DNA from: Bacillota bacterium
Lineage (GTDB): Bacteria; Bacillota; Clostridia; Christensenellales; UMGS416
Length of the DNA stretch: 27,166 bases
NCBI GenBank assembly: GCA_023410875.1
Contig: JAEYPH010000068.1
Location: 1 to 27,166, forward strand
Direction: 5' to 3'
In this document: piece by piece, positions 1 through 8,012 of the stretch
Numbering within the stretch: position 1 is the stretch's first letter
How the letters are laid out: every line of letters starts with the position of its first letter
Notes under the pieces: model-generated
The model's input: only the letters and a program-made list of their open reading frames with translations
Told to the model about the DNA's origin: nothing
Databases searched by the model: none
Translations under genes and position numbers: made by a program

Positions 1-1756
1 GGTCCAGCTTGCTCATCTGCAGCGCCTGCCGGCGGGTCAGCGTGACGATGTGTACCTTGCGGCCGTCCAGCGTCGTCAGCGTCAGCGCGCCTTCGGTGCC
101 CGGCTGCGGGCACACATAGCAGCAGCCGGCGTCGGTTTGCGCCCGGTGCGCGCCGGAATCGATGACCCGGAAGCTGCCGTTGCGAAAGCAGTACTCGGGG
201 CGGATACCCTCGGGCGCGAAGAAGAACCAATAATCCTGCCCTTCGTGCTCCAAACGGGTGATGAGCTGTGCCGTGGCGTATTGCAGGCGCACGCCGTCCA
301 GGTCCAGCCCCAGGGGCAGCACGGCGCACATGTCACGCCTTATGGTCAGGCCGCCGCGATGGGGGATCGTAAGCTCCCCCTCGGGCAGCGCAACGGTGAA
401 GCGCACATCCTCGTGGTCCCGCATGTCCACATGGTCCTGATAGTTGTTGAGGAAGAGGAAGCCCGACCCGCCCTTGGCACGGGCCGCGTAGCGCAGTGTC
501 CCGGTGTCCTGGGGTTGGATGGTTTGCGCACCCTGGGGCAGCGCCACGGCCATGGGGCACAGCAGATGGGCGAAATCCTGCAGGAACTGGTGCAGGGGCT
601 TTAGGTACCGGTAGGATTCCCGCATCTGCCCGGACTCGCCGATGGGTGCCTGGAAATCATAGGAGATCTTGGGCGTCGTGTTCTCGTTGAGGTAGGCGTG
701 GCGGCCTATGGGGTTGGAGCCGCCGTGGTACACATAGTAGCCGATGTAATTGCAGCCGCCCGCGACCTTGGTGAGCGCCATGGCTTCGGCGCTGTGGGGC
801 GGCGCCTGGAAGCGGTAGCTGTACCACACCTGCATGCCCGCGCCCATCTCGCAGCACGCGAAGGGGTAGCGCTCCGGGTCATAGGGCGGGTCGAAATTCG
901 AATAGCGCAGGCCGTTGTTGTGGAAGTCCCGAAACAGGAACTCCTCGGTGGCCGGGTGCACCGTGTTGCGGTCGTTGATCGCCCACGGACAGAAGGCATA
1001 GCCGCCGTACAGTGGCAGGACCTCCTCCTCCAGCACGGCAGCGCCGCCCCAGCCGGTGCTGGTGAAGATCGGCGCGTTCAGGCCCGAGGATACCGCGATG
1101 TCCTTGAGCGCCTGAAGGTGCTCCTTGCCGTCCCGCCCGCTGGGCACCCATTCGTCCCCCTGGCCGCGGGTCATCTCCCACGGCGCGCCGCAGTGGCCGT
1201 ACTCGTTTTCCAGCTGCACGCCGATGACCGGCCCGCCGTCCTGGAACATCAGGCCCTGAACCTGCCGGCCAATCTCCCCGTACAGCCGGCGTACATGGTG
1301 CAGATAGCCCTCGTCGTTGGAGCGCAGTTCGAAGGGCCGCCCGTACAGCCAATCGGGCATGCCGCCGTTGCGGCATTCGCCGTGGGCGAAGGGCCCAATG
1401 CGCAGGATCACATACAGGCCCAGCTTGCCGCACAGCTGCACGAAGCGACGCAGGTCGCGGTTGCCCTGCCAATCGAAGCAGCCCTGCTCCTCCTCATGGT
1501 GGATCCAGAAGATGTACGTGGGGATCACGTTGACGCCGCCGGCCTTGATCTTAAGCAGTTCAGCCTCCCAATCCCGCCAGTCATAGCGGGAGAAGTGGAA
1601 CTCACCGGCGACTACGAAGAAGGGCTGGCCGTTGCGCTGCAGGTAGTAGTTTGTAAAGTTCAGCTGCACGCCATCGGGGTTGGCGCCCGAAAGCTTTGGC
1701 AGGCACGGCACGATTGCCTTGTTTATATTGCGAAGGTCGAGAGAATAAGTGCTCAT
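1..1756 (-). CDS. Glycoside hydrolase family 35 beta-galactosidase (3' end outside window)
   Basis: The reading frame is open from ATG 1756 to the window edge, giving 585 codons without a stop, so the C-terminus is missing. The N-terminal half is a GH35 TIM barrel. Seen directly: GEFHFSRYDW near residues 51-60, a GGPVIGVQLENEYG motif near 174-187 whose E185 corresponds to the family acid/base, and CCEMGAGMQ near 301-309, where E303 is the likely nucleophile. GH35 enzymes remove terminal beta-galactose (some act on other beta-linked sugars) from oligosaccharides. No signal peptide is visible, so it is probably cytoplasmic. The start is supported by AAGGAG (1766-1771) nine bases upstream. It lies downstream of, and on the same strand as, a LacI-type regulator, separated by a hairpin repeat, so it probably has its own promoter; control by that LacI protein is inference. 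Substrate is unproven. Confidence 0.93.
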   Translation of the reverse strand, partial: MSTYSLDLRNINKAIVPCLPKLSGANPDGVQLNFTNYYLQRNGQPFFVVAGEFHFSRYDWRDWEAELLKIKAGGVNVIPTYIFWIHHEEEQGCFDWQGNRDLRRFVQLCGKLGLYVILRIGPFAHGECRNGGMPDWLYGRPFELRSNDEGYLHHVRRLYGEIGRQVQGLMFQDGGPVIGVQLENEYGHCGAPWEMTRGQGDEWVPSGRDGKEHLQALKDIAVSSGLNAPIFTSTGWGGAAVLEEEVLPLYGGYAFCPWAINDRNTVHPATEEFLFRDFHNNGLRYSNFDPPYDPERYPFACCEMGAGMQVWYSYRFQAPPHSAEAMALTKVAGGCNYIGYYVYHGGSNPIGRHAYLNENTTPKISYDFQAPIGESGQMRESYRYLKPLHQFLQDFAHLLCPMAVALPQGAQTIQPQDTGTLRYAARAKGGSGFLFLNNYQDHVDMRDHEDVRFTVALPEGELTIPHRGGLTIRRDMCAVLPLGLDLDGVRLQYATAQLITRLEHEGQDYWFFFAPEGIRPEYCFRNGSFRVIDSGAHRAQTDAGCCYVCPQPGTEGALTLTTLDGRKVHIVTLTRRQALQMSKLD

Positions 1757-1839
1757 GTCGCTGTTCTCCTTGCGTTATTTGTACAGCGCTTTTAATGAGG
1801 CTGTTTCGTTAGTACATATCAACGTACTCATCTAAGATT

Positions 1840-1908
1840 GGGGCCGAAGGTTTCCAAAGGGTGACCGGAAAGCCCTTTGGTCGCGCCCGAGGGCGCGAAA
1901 TCCTTCCC
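1840..1908 (+). repeat. Dispersed hairpin repeat A, copy 1 (short form)
   Basis: About 69 bp that recurs near 9299-9530 and, inverted, near 26791-26854. It holds two adjacent hairpins: CCAAAGGG (1854-1861) pairing with CCCTTTGG (1873-1880) over an 11-base loop, and TCGCGCC (1881-1887) pairing with GGCGCGA (1892-1898) over a 4-base loop. The loop CGAG differs in every copy (CGAC, TGCA) while both stems are unchanged. It ends three bases from the lacI-family stop codon and could act as its terminator, but no T-tract is present. Confidence 0.85.
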
Positions 1909-1910
1909 TT

Positions 1911-2903
1911 CTATTTGCAAGTGTCCCGCAGCACGAGCTCCGGTTCGTATACCATTACAACCTTTTCCTTGTGGGGGTTCTCTATGGTCTGCGCCAGCAG
2001 CTCCACGCTGTCCAACCCCATCTGGTACAGCGGCTGGCGCAAAGTGGATAGCTTTGGGTATTGCCCACCGGGCTCCTGGGGCGCGTCGTCGTCAAAGCCG
2101 ATGATTGCGATGTCTTCCGGGGTTTTCAAACCGTGCTTACCCATGGCCCGGATGGCCCCGAAGGCGATGCGGTCGGCGCCAAAGAAGACCGCCTGTGGGA
2201 TGTTTCCGCTTTGGATGAGCGATGTCATCGCCTCGTAGCCTGACTGCTCGGAAAAGACCGTGCCCACGACCGTGGCCTGCAGGCTGGCCTCTCCCATGGC
2301 CGCCTGATAGCCGCGCAGGCGGTCCTGGGCGACCCTATATTCCATGTCGCCGGTGAAGTGGGCAATCCGGCGATATCCGGATTGGATCAGGTGTTCGGTG
2401 GCCCGCTGCGCTCCTTGGAAATTGTCCACCAACAGGTTGTTGACCGCCACGCCAGGCAGCGTGCCCTCGATCAGCACGAAGCTCGTGTTGCGCAGCGCCA
2501 GGTCATTGAGCACGCTCTGGTCGTTCAGATGGCTGCCATAGACGATCAGCCCGTCGGCCCTGCCGCTTCCAAAGTAATCGATGTACTTGCTCTTGATTCG
2601 CGCGTCGGAGCGCCCGCTGCAAAAAACGACGTTGTAGCCCAGGCGCTCGCCGGCATCCTGAAGGCCGTAGATCATGTTGAAGAAGAAAGGCAGGCACAAA
2701 GTGTCCATGACGACGCCGATGGTCTGCGTGCGCTGCAGCACCAGGGAGCGGGCCAGCGTATTGGGCCGGTAGTTCAGCTCTTCCATGACGGCGAGGATTT
2801 TGGCCCTGTTCGCCGGGCTTACGCCGGATTTCTGGTTGAGCACCCGCGAGACCAGCGCCTGAGAAACGCCGGCCTTCGCGGCGATGTCGGAGATCGTCGC
2901 CAT
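1911..2903 (-). CDS. LacI-family transcriptional regulator
   Basis: A 330-residue protein of normal LacI/GalR length. The N-terminus is a typical helix-turn-helix (ISDIAAKAGVSQALVSRVLN, residues 4-23) followed by the hinge (RPNTLARSL, 46-54) and a periplasmic-binding-protein-like effector domain (about 60-330, beginning TQTIGVVMD). It should bind a palindromic operator as a dimer and respond to a sugar or sugar derivative. The start is supported by GAGGT seven bases upstream; a possible -10 TATACT lies at 2933-2938 on the minus strand. It is divergent from an MFS transporter whose promoter overlaps a strong LacI-type dyad (3012-3033), and upstream of a GH35 galactosidase on the same strand. 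A local role in controlling galactoside metabolism and the transporter is inferred from this layout. Confidence 0.93.
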   Translation of the reverse strand: MATISDIAAKAGVSQALVSRVLNQKSGVSPANRAKILAVMEELNYRPNTLARSLVLQRTQTIGVVMDTLCLPFFFNMIYGLQDAGERLGYNVVFCSGRSDARIKSKYIDYFGSGRADGLIVYGSHLNDQSVLNDLALRNTSFVLIEGTLPGVAVNNLLVDNFQGAQRATEHLIQSGYRRIAHFTGDMEYRVAQDRLRGYQAAMGEASLQATVVGTVFSEQSGYEAMTSLIQSGNIPQAVFFGADRIAFGAIRAMGKHGLKTPEDIAIIGFDDDAPQEPGGQYPKLSTLRQPLYQMGLDSVELLAQTIENPHKEKVVMVYEPELVLRDTCK

Positions 2904-2978
2904 GTCTCATACCTCAAATCCGGAATACGCAAAGTATACCATATTTGCACAAATGCACCTATACCGGGCTGCGAACCG

Positions 2979-3008
2979 TTGACGAGTCTATGGGTTTCAT
3001 GTTATAAA
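2979..3008 (+). promoter_or_regulatory. Sigma-A type promoter of the MFS transporter gene
   Basis: TTGACG (2979-2984) is followed after 18 bases by TATAAA (3003-3008). The start of transcription would fall near 3015, inside the LacI-type operator immediately downstream. Confidence 0.7.
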
Positions 3009-3011
3009 TAC

Positions 3012-3033
3012 AAATGTAAATCGTTTTACATTT
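3012..3033 (+). promoter_or_regulatory. LacI-type operator
   Basis: A 22-bp dyad: AAATGTAAA and TTTACATTT are exact inverted repeats around a TCGT centre. The central CG and TGTAAA half-sites are typical of LacI/GalR-family operators. It covers the expected transcription start of the MFS gene and lies 109 bp from the start codon of the divergent lacI-family gene, so repression by that protein is the simplest reading. Confidence 0.8.
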
Positions 3034-3066
3034 TCTATCTAAACAGTCTCCAGGAGGCAGCAACCG

Positions 3067-4308
3067 ATGCAAAACACGCAGAAAAGGATTCGCCTGGGTG
3101 TAATCTTTCTGATCATGTGGATGGACGTCGTGGGCGTCAGCCTGTTTTACCCCATCGCCCCCTTCATCGTGAAGCAATACAGCCCCGACGCGATGATGGT
3201 CACGCTGCTGACGGTGCTGTATTCGGCGGCACAGTTCATCGCCGCGCCTGTTCTGGGCCGGCTTAGCGACCGCTGGGGCCGCCGGCCGGTGCTGCTGGCA
3301 AGCCTGTTGGGTTCCGCCGCGGCTTATGTGCTCTTCGGCCTCAGTGGCGCTCTGTGGATGCTATTCACATCCCGGATTGTGGGCGGTTTGGCCGGCGGCA
3401 ACATGTCCACCGCCGGCGCGTATATCGCCGATGTCTCCGAGCCGGGTGAACGGGCCCGCAACTTCACATTGATCGGCCTGGCCTGGGGCGTCGGCCTGAT
3501 TGTGGGGCCGGCGCTGGGCGCGGCGCTGGCGCAGTGGAGCCTGATGGCGCCGGCATTTATTGCCGCAGGGCTCATGCTGCTCAACACTGCGCTGGTCTTT
3601 TTCCTGCTGCCGGAATCGCTGCCCGCCGAGGCCAGGGACACCGGCAGGCTGTGCCTGGCGGCCATCAACCCGCTGCGCTCCATCTGGAAGATGATCCGCA
3701 TGCCCGCCGTAGGCCGGCTGCTGCTGGTGCTGTTCCTTTACAATCTGGCTGTCAACGGCACCAACAGCATTGGCTCGCTGTTTATGATCGACCGCTTCGC
3801 GGCCCAATCCTGGGTCGTAGGCGCATATTTGACAGCCATCGGCATCGGCGTTGCGCTGATCCAGCTGGCAGTCCCTGTGGTTGTGAAGCGTTTGGGAGAG
3901 CGCAGGACCGTCGTCGCTACGCTGGCCCAGCAGGCCGCCGGCGGCGTCGCGATTTTCTTAAGCCCCTCGCTGGCGTTCTTCCTGCCGGTGGCGCTGCTCA
4001 ATGCCTGGCTGGGCAACTTCATCTGCGCGCCTATGACAGCCATGCAGGCCAACCGGCTCAAGGAGGGGGATGTGGGCATGCTCATGGGTGTCACGGCCTC
4101 GCTCAACAGCCTGACGAGCATCTTCGGGCCGCTGTGGGTTGGAGCGGTGTATGACGCGGTGTCTCCCGGCGCACCGTATCTGGTGGGCTCTGTGCTTTTT
4201 CTGTCGGCTATCCTGCTGTTGCTTGAGGGATGGCCTGCCGCGTTGCGGGTTAAAGGCAAGGCGCTGCTGGGGAAGGTGCTTCCCGCGAAGGATCAAAGCG
4301 CACAATGA
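3067..4308 (+). CDS. MFS transporter, TetA/multidrug-like (DHA1 type)
   Basis: A 413-residue protein with about 12 hydrophobic segments, the normal length for a DHA1-type major facilitator. The motif A loop between helices 2 and 3 is clear (GRLSDRWGRRPVLLAS, near residues 66-81), and a motif C-like GLAWGVGLIVGPALGAALA lies in helix 5. Such carriers exchange protons for drugs, sugars or metabolites across the cytoplasmic membrane; the closest-looking subgroup is the tetracycline/multidrug exporters. The start has AGGAGG (3052-3057) nine bases upstream. Its promoter overlaps a LacI-type operator, so expression is probably sugar-responsive, and a role in sugar or glycoside import or efflux is possible. 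The substrate cannot be read from sequence. Confidence 0.92.
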   Translation: MQNTQKRIRLGVIFLIMWMDVVGVSLFYPIAPFIVKQYSPDAMMVTLLTVLYSAAQFIAAPVLGRLSDRWGRRPVLLASLLGSAAAYVLFGLSGALWMLFTSRIVGGLAGGNMSTAGAYIADVSEPGERARNFTLIGLAWGVGLIVGPALGAALAQWSLMAPAFIAAGLMLLNTALVFFLLPESLPAEARDTGRLCLAAINPLRSIWKMIRMPAVGRLLLVLFLYNLAVNGTNSIGSLFMIDRFAAQSWVVGAYLTAIGIGVALIQLAVPVVVKRLGERRTVVATLAQQAAGGVAIFLSPSLAFFLPVALLNAWLGNFICAPMTAMQANRLKEGDVGMLMGVTASLNSLTSIFGPLWVGAVYDAVSPGAPYLVGSVLFLSAILLLLEGWPAALRVKGKALLGKVLPAKDQSAQ

Positions 4309-4414
4309 TCCGGCGATCTATTGCTAATATGATAAAATGGGGATAAACTGATGGCGTGATGGCAATGGAACGCCGCGACTGGCGCACCCTGCATGACCGA
4401 AAGGAGCCCTCCCC

Positions 4415-5332
4415 ATGCAAAACAACGCACTTCTGCGCGAAATCACCTCCCACGGCGACCGGGCGGCCATCGTGCCGATCTGCCGTCTGGATGACCTGGC
4501 CCGGGACATGGAGGAGCTGGAGGCCGGCGACTACCACACCGGCTACATCGACTGGGCGGCCAAGCGGCGGGAGCGCTTCCACCCCAAGGACCTGGGCTTT
4601 CAGGTCCGCTCGGTGCTGGTGGTGGCCACCCACTGCCCCCGGCGCACGGTGACGTTTGCCCACGGCGGCCGCACGGTGCAGGCTACGATTCCGCCGACCT
4701 ACGCCGATTATGAGGCGCTGGAGGCCGGGATCCACAGCTATCTCAACGCGTTTTTGAACCCCATGGGCCTGCACGCGGCGCTGGCCAACGATTTGCCCAA
4801 CAAGCTGCTGGCCGTGCGCTGCGCGCTGGGCGAATATGGGCGCAACAACATTTTCTACTGCGGCGATTGGGGCAGCTATGTGAACCTGGTGGCGCTGTAC
4901 ACCGACGCGCCCTGCCGGGAGCACCTATGGCGGCTGGCCCGGCGCGCCCAGGCCTGTGACAAGTGCCATGCCTGTGTGGACGCGTGCCCCACCGGCGCCA
5001 TAGATGCCGGCCGCAGGATCATCGATGCCGGGCGCTGCCTGACCAACCTGAACGAAAACAAGAAGGATGCGTTCCCGAACTGGGTGGACAAAGACGCCCA
5101 CAATGCCTTGGTGGGCTGCATGCGCTGCCAGGCCTGCTGCCCGCGCAACGCGCCCAACGCCGGCTTTGCGACCGAGGGCTGTGCCTTCGACGAGGGGGAG
5201 ACGCGGTGCATCCTGGACCACAGGGCCGGCGAGGAATACCCCGAGGAGCTGGCGCAGAAGATCAGGGGCATTGGTATGCATTGGTACCGGGATGCGCTGC
5301 CCAGGAATCTGGCGGCGCTGCTGGCGCGCTGA
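4415..5332 (+). CDS. QueG-like double [4Fe-4S] cluster reductase family protein
   Basis: A 305-residue protein with a C-terminal double-cluster ferredoxin domain: CDKCHACVDACP (C181, C184, C187, C191), C208, and CMRCQACCP (C235, C238, C241, C242). The N-terminal part resembles the cobalamin-binding/catalytic region of epoxyqueuosine reductase and its relatives, including NKLLAVRCALGEYGRNN (129-145) and GSYVNLVALYTD (153-164), with an upstream Asp (D126) where QueG has its catalytic Asp. It is shorter than typical QueG and no other queuosine genes are nearby, so it is better named as a QueG-like paralogue than as queG itself. The RBS AAAGGAG lies about eight bases before the ATG. A GNAT gene follows 25 bases downstream and is probably cotranscribed. 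Substrate unknown. Confidence 0.85.
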   Translation: MQNNALLREITSHGDRAAIVPICRLDDLARDMEELEAGDYHTGYIDWAAKRRERFHPKDLGFQVRSVLVVATHCPRRTVTFAHGGRTVQATIPPTYADYEALEAGIHSYLNAFLNPMGLHAALANDLPNKLLAVRCALGEYGRNNIFYCGDWGSYVNLVALYTDAPCREHLWRLARRAQACDKCHACVDACPTGAIDAGRRIIDAGRCLTNLNENKKDAFPNWVDKDAHNALVGCMRCQACCPRNAPNAGFATEGCAFDEGETRCILDHRAGEEYPEELAQKIRGIGMHWYRDALPRNLAALLAR

Positions 5333-5357
5333 CGCTGCCCACGGCTGGAAAGGAATT

Positions 5358-5903
5358 ATGCACCACAGAACTTTTGAACCCTTCCCGGCGCTTTGCACCG
5401 CCCGGTTGGCGCTGCGATCCTTGCGTGCCCAGGATTGCGACCGCCTGCTGGCGCTGCGCAGCGACCCAGCGGTGCTGCGCTACATGAACCGTGAACCCAT
5501 GACCGCTCCCCAGGACGCCATCAACGAGCTCAACCGCCTGCAGAAGGGTCAGCAGGATGGCCGCTGGGTCGTATGGGCGGTGTGCAAGGCTGGCGAAGAT
5601 GTCCTCATGGGCACGGCGTGCCTGTGGAATTTCGACGGCGACGGAGGAGCGGAGGTTGGATATGACCTGATGCCCTGTTTTCAGGGCAAGGGGTACATGG
5701 CCGAGGCGCTGGCCGCCGTGCTGGGCTATGGCTTCGGGGCGCTGGCGCTGCGCCGCGTGGAGGCCCGCACCCACCCGGGCAACGCCCCTTCCCGGCGACT
5801 GCTGGAGTGCCTGGGCTTCGGTCTGGCCAGCGTGGAAAGCCCGCAGGATGCGGGGAAGTATGAGCCGAATGTGATTTATGAGGCGTATAGACCGAGTTTA
5901 TAG
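5358..5903 (+). CDS. GNAT family N-acetyltransferase (RimJ/RimL-like)
   Basis: A 181-residue protein. It begins with the typical RimJ/RimL-like opening (FPALCTARLALRSLRAQD) and has the acetyl-CoA binding segment QGKGYMAEALAAVLGYGF near residues 114-131, followed by RRVEARTHPGNAPSRRLLECLGF. This fold transfers acetyl groups to amino groups of proteins, small molecules or antibiotics. The ATG at 5358 was chosen because AAAGGA precedes it by a few bases and similarity to GNAT proteins starts right after it, although the frame is open further upstream, overlapping the previous gene. It sits 25 bases after the QueG-like gene on the same strand. Substrate unknown. Confidence 0.88.
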   Translation: MHHRTFEPFPALCTARLALRSLRAQDCDRLLALRSDPAVLRYMNREPMTAPQDAINELNRLQKGQQDGRWVVWAVCKAGEDVLMGTACLWNFDGDGGAEVGYDLMPCFQGKGYMAEALAAVLGYGFGALALRRVEARTHPGNAPSRRLLECLGFGLASVESPQDAGKYEPNVIYEAYRPSL

Positions 5904-5966
5904 ATGGCTCACAGTCCGAGCAGCCTATTACCGCCGGCAGATTCATTCCGTCAAGGAAATGTCTTT

Positions 5967-6000
5967 TGAATCGCCAAGGCGCAGCAGCGCCGAAGGCGAA
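5967..6000 (+). repeat. Dispersed hairpin repeat B, copy 1
   Basis: This 34-bp element recurs at 22610-22643 with only three substitutions, all in loops. It forms a nested hairpin: outer arms TCGCC (5971-5975) and GGCGA (5995-5999), inner arms GGCGC (5978-5982) and GCGCC (5987-5991), loop AGCA. It lies within 10 bases of the stop of the minus-strand TIM-barrel gene and between two convergent genes, so it may help to end transcription. Confidence 0.75.
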
Positions 6001-6009
6001 GAGCGCAGC

Positions 6010-6801
6010 TCACAGATATTGCGCCATATAGTCCACATAGGCCGGCAGCGCCACCTCCGGCGTCTCCAGCCCCGTGTGCCAGCGCTTCTCCCATTCGAAG
6101 CTCAGCCAGCCGTCATAACCGCCATCCCGCAACAGCTTGACCGCCCGGACGATGGGCACCGCGCCTTTGCCCGGCAGGCACAGCTTGCCCCGCTCGGTCA
6201 TGTCCTTCACGTGCACATGGGCGATTAGCGGGCCTAGGCGCTCCCACACCTGCTCCAGCGTGTCGCCAACCTCAAGGGGGTTGGCCAGATCCCACAGCAC
6301 GCCGGTGGCGGGGCTGTCCACCCGGGCAAACACATCCTTGAGCAGCGCCGATTTGGCGAAGTCTCCATGGGTCTCCAGCAACACGGATACACTCTTGCCC
6401 TGGGCATGGAGCCCCAGCACGTTCATGCCCCTGGCCACCTGGGCCACGGCGGCGGCGGGTTCCATGCCCGCTGGGATGCGGTCACCGAACACGCGCACCC
6501 ACGGCGTGCCCAGGGCCGCCGCCAGATCGATGGCGGCGCGGCCGGCGCGCAGCGTCTCGTCGAAATCTCCTGCGAGAAAGGCACAGGAGGTGTCCAGGCA
6601 GCACAGGGAAAGCTGAAGCTGCCGCAGGCGCGCCAGCGTCGCGGCCTGCTCCTGCAGCGCGAAAGGCGGCATCTTCTCCAGATCCATTTCTTCCAGCAGG
6701 CCGCGCACCTCGATGCCGTCATAGCCCAGCACCCGCGCCTGCTCCACGATGCGGTCCCAAGTCCACTGGGGGCAGCCTAGAGTGGAAAATGCAAGCTTCA
6801 T
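6010..6801 (-). CDS. Sugar phosphate isomerase/epimerase (AP-endonuclease 2-like TIM barrel)
   Basis: A 263-residue TIM-barrel protein. Family features seen: LGYDGIEVRG (25-34), LLETHGDF (141-148), WDLANPLEVGD (170-180), HVHVKDM (195-201) and SFEWEKRWH (234-242). E143, D171, H197 and E236 are the likely divalent-metal ligands. These proteins interconvert sugars, inosose or hydroxypyruvate-like compounds; this sequence alone does not show which. ATG 6801 is preferred over the upstream in-frame ATG 6831 because AGGGGGTG precedes it by seven bases and the family N-terminus (MKLAFSTLGCP) begins there. It is divergent from dapA, with a 274-base gap. A cytoplasmic catabolic role is inferred. Confidence 0.87.
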   Translation of the reverse strand: MKLAFSTLGCPQWTWDRIVEQARVLGYDGIEVRGLLEEMDLEKMPPFALQEQAATLARLRQLQLSLCCLDTSCAFLAGDFDETLRAGRAAIDLAAALGTPWVRVFGDRIPAGMEPAAAVAQVARGMNVLGLHAQGKSVSVLLETHGDFAKSALLKDVFARVDSPATGVLWDLANPLEVGDTLEQVWERLGPLIAHVHVKDMTERGKLCLPGKGAVPIVRAVKLLRDGGYDGWLSFEWEKRWHTGLETPEVALPAYVDYMAQYL

Positions 6802-6989
6802 CTGAACACCCCCTGATAATATCTCAAGCATGTGACCGAAGGGTTGCCCCCGGCTGTTGGTAGGCTTTGGTATTTATGATATTTAGTATAGCAAATAGCC
6901 AATGGAAAGGAAACCGAAATGGCGCGGATATCCGCACTGTATATACGACGCCGCATGCGTGGGCGGGTTGTGCCGCAAAGCCTGCGGAA

Positions 6990-7018
6990 TTGACAGCCAA
7001 TGCCTGCCGTTGTAAGAT
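6990..7018 (+). promoter_or_regulatory. Sigma-A type promoter of the dapAB operon
   Basis: A perfect -35 TTGACA (6990-6995) is followed after 17 bases by TAAGAT (7013-7018). The expected 5' untranslated leader is only about 50 bases, and no lysine riboswitch can be recognised in it. The rest of the 6802-7075 gap holds AT-rich sequence that probably contains the promoter of the divergent TIM-barrel gene, but no clear hexamer pair was found for it. Confidence 0.65.
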
Positions 7019-7075
7019 ACTGTAAATTGCGCATAGTATAGTACACCCCCCAAATTGATGCGAGGAGTGTTTGAG

Positions 7076-7954
7076 ATGCCGTTGTTTCAGGGTTCCGGCG
7101 TGGCGCTTGCCACCCCCTTCACCGATAACGGAATCGACTTTGAGGCCTATGGCCGCCTGATCGACATGCAGATCGCCGGCGGCACCGACGCGTTGGTCGT
7201 GGCCGGCACCACCGGCGAGCCCAGCACGCTGGAGCCCGAGGAATATGAACCGCTGGTGCGCTTCGCCGTGGAGCGCACCGCCAAACGCGTGCCGGTGATC
7301 GCCGGCGCAGGCAGCAACAGCACCAAGCATGCCATCGCCCTGAGCCTCAAGGCCCAGGCGCTGGGCGCCGACGGCCTGCTGCACGTAACGCCTTATTACA
7401 ACAAGACCACACCGGCCGGCCTCGTGGCCCATTTCAAGGCCATTGCCGACGCCGTGGAGCTGCCCATCATCCTCTACAACGTGCCCGTGCGCACGGGGCT
7501 CAACATGAAGGCCGACACCGTGGCGGCGTTGGCCGGTTATCGCAACATCCACGCCGTCAAAGAGGCCAGTGGAGACCTGGCTCAGGTCACCGACATCGCC
7601 CGGCTGTGCGCCGGCAAGCTGGCCCTGTATTCCGGCGTGGACGAAATCATACTGCCCACCCTGAGCGTGGGCGGCGTGGGCGTCATCTCCGTTGTCGCCA
7701 ACATCGCCCCCCGGGAGACCCACGACCTCGTAGCCAAGTTCCTGGCCGGCGATGTGGCCGGCGCGCGGGCGCTGCAATGGAAGCTCAAGCCGCTGGTGGA
7801 CGCGCTGTTCACCGAGACTTCGCCGATCCCCGTGAAGGCGGCACTGGAACTGATGGGCGTGTGCAGCGCGCGCACGCGGCTGCCGCTGGTGCCCGTGGGC
7901 GCCACAACGCTGGCCCGCCTGAAGGCCGAGATGCAGGCGTTCGGACTGATCTGA
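7076..7954 (+). CDS. dapA: 4-hydroxy-tetrahydrodipicolinate synthase
   Basis: A 292-residue cytoplasmic enzyme that condenses pyruvate with aspartate semialdehyde, the first committed step of the diaminopimelate/lysine pathway. Catalytic residues are in place: T45-T46 in AGTTGE, Y134 in ILYNVPVRTG with R139, and the Schiff-base lysine K162 in HAVKEASGD. Length equals the classic DapA length. ATG 7076 was chosen because GAGGAG (7062-7067) lies eight bases upstream and the family N-terminus follows; a TTG and an ATG a little upstream in frame lack such a site. dapB follows after 58 bases, and a strong promoter lies at 6990. In a spore former the product also feeds dipicolinate synthesis. Confidence 0.97.
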   Translation: MPLFQGSGVALATPFTDNGIDFEAYGRLIDMQIAGGTDALVVAGTTGEPSTLEPEEYEPLVRFAVERTAKRVPVIAGAGSNSTKHAIALSLKAQALGADGLLHVTPYYNKTTPAGLVAHFKAIADAVELPIILYNVPVRTGLNMKADTVAALAGYRNIHAVKEASGDLAQVTDIARLCAGKLALYSGVDEIILPTLSVGGVGVISVVANIAPRETHDLVAKFLAGDVAGARALQWKLKPLVDALFTETSPIPVKAALELMGVCSARTRLPLVPVGATTLARLKAEMQAFGLI

Positions 7955-8012
7955 TAGATTGGGCGGTTGAGAGTCGCCACATGCGAAGGGCGGAGCCGCA
8001 CAAGGAGTACCA

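Noticed and set aside
698..1795. Long plus-strand open frame opposite the beta-galactosidase
   Set aside because: It mirrors the GC-rich codons of the GH35 gene, has no family resemblance or RBS, and the opposite strand has clear catalytic motifs.
1811..1828. AGTAC/GTACT inverted repeat upstream of the GH35 gene as a LacI site
   Set aside because: Lacks the central CG and does not resemble the strong operator at 3012-3033.
7019..7075. Lysine riboswitch in the dapA leader
   Set aside because: The leader after the promoter is only about 50 bases, too short for an L-box, and no characteristic structure is seen.
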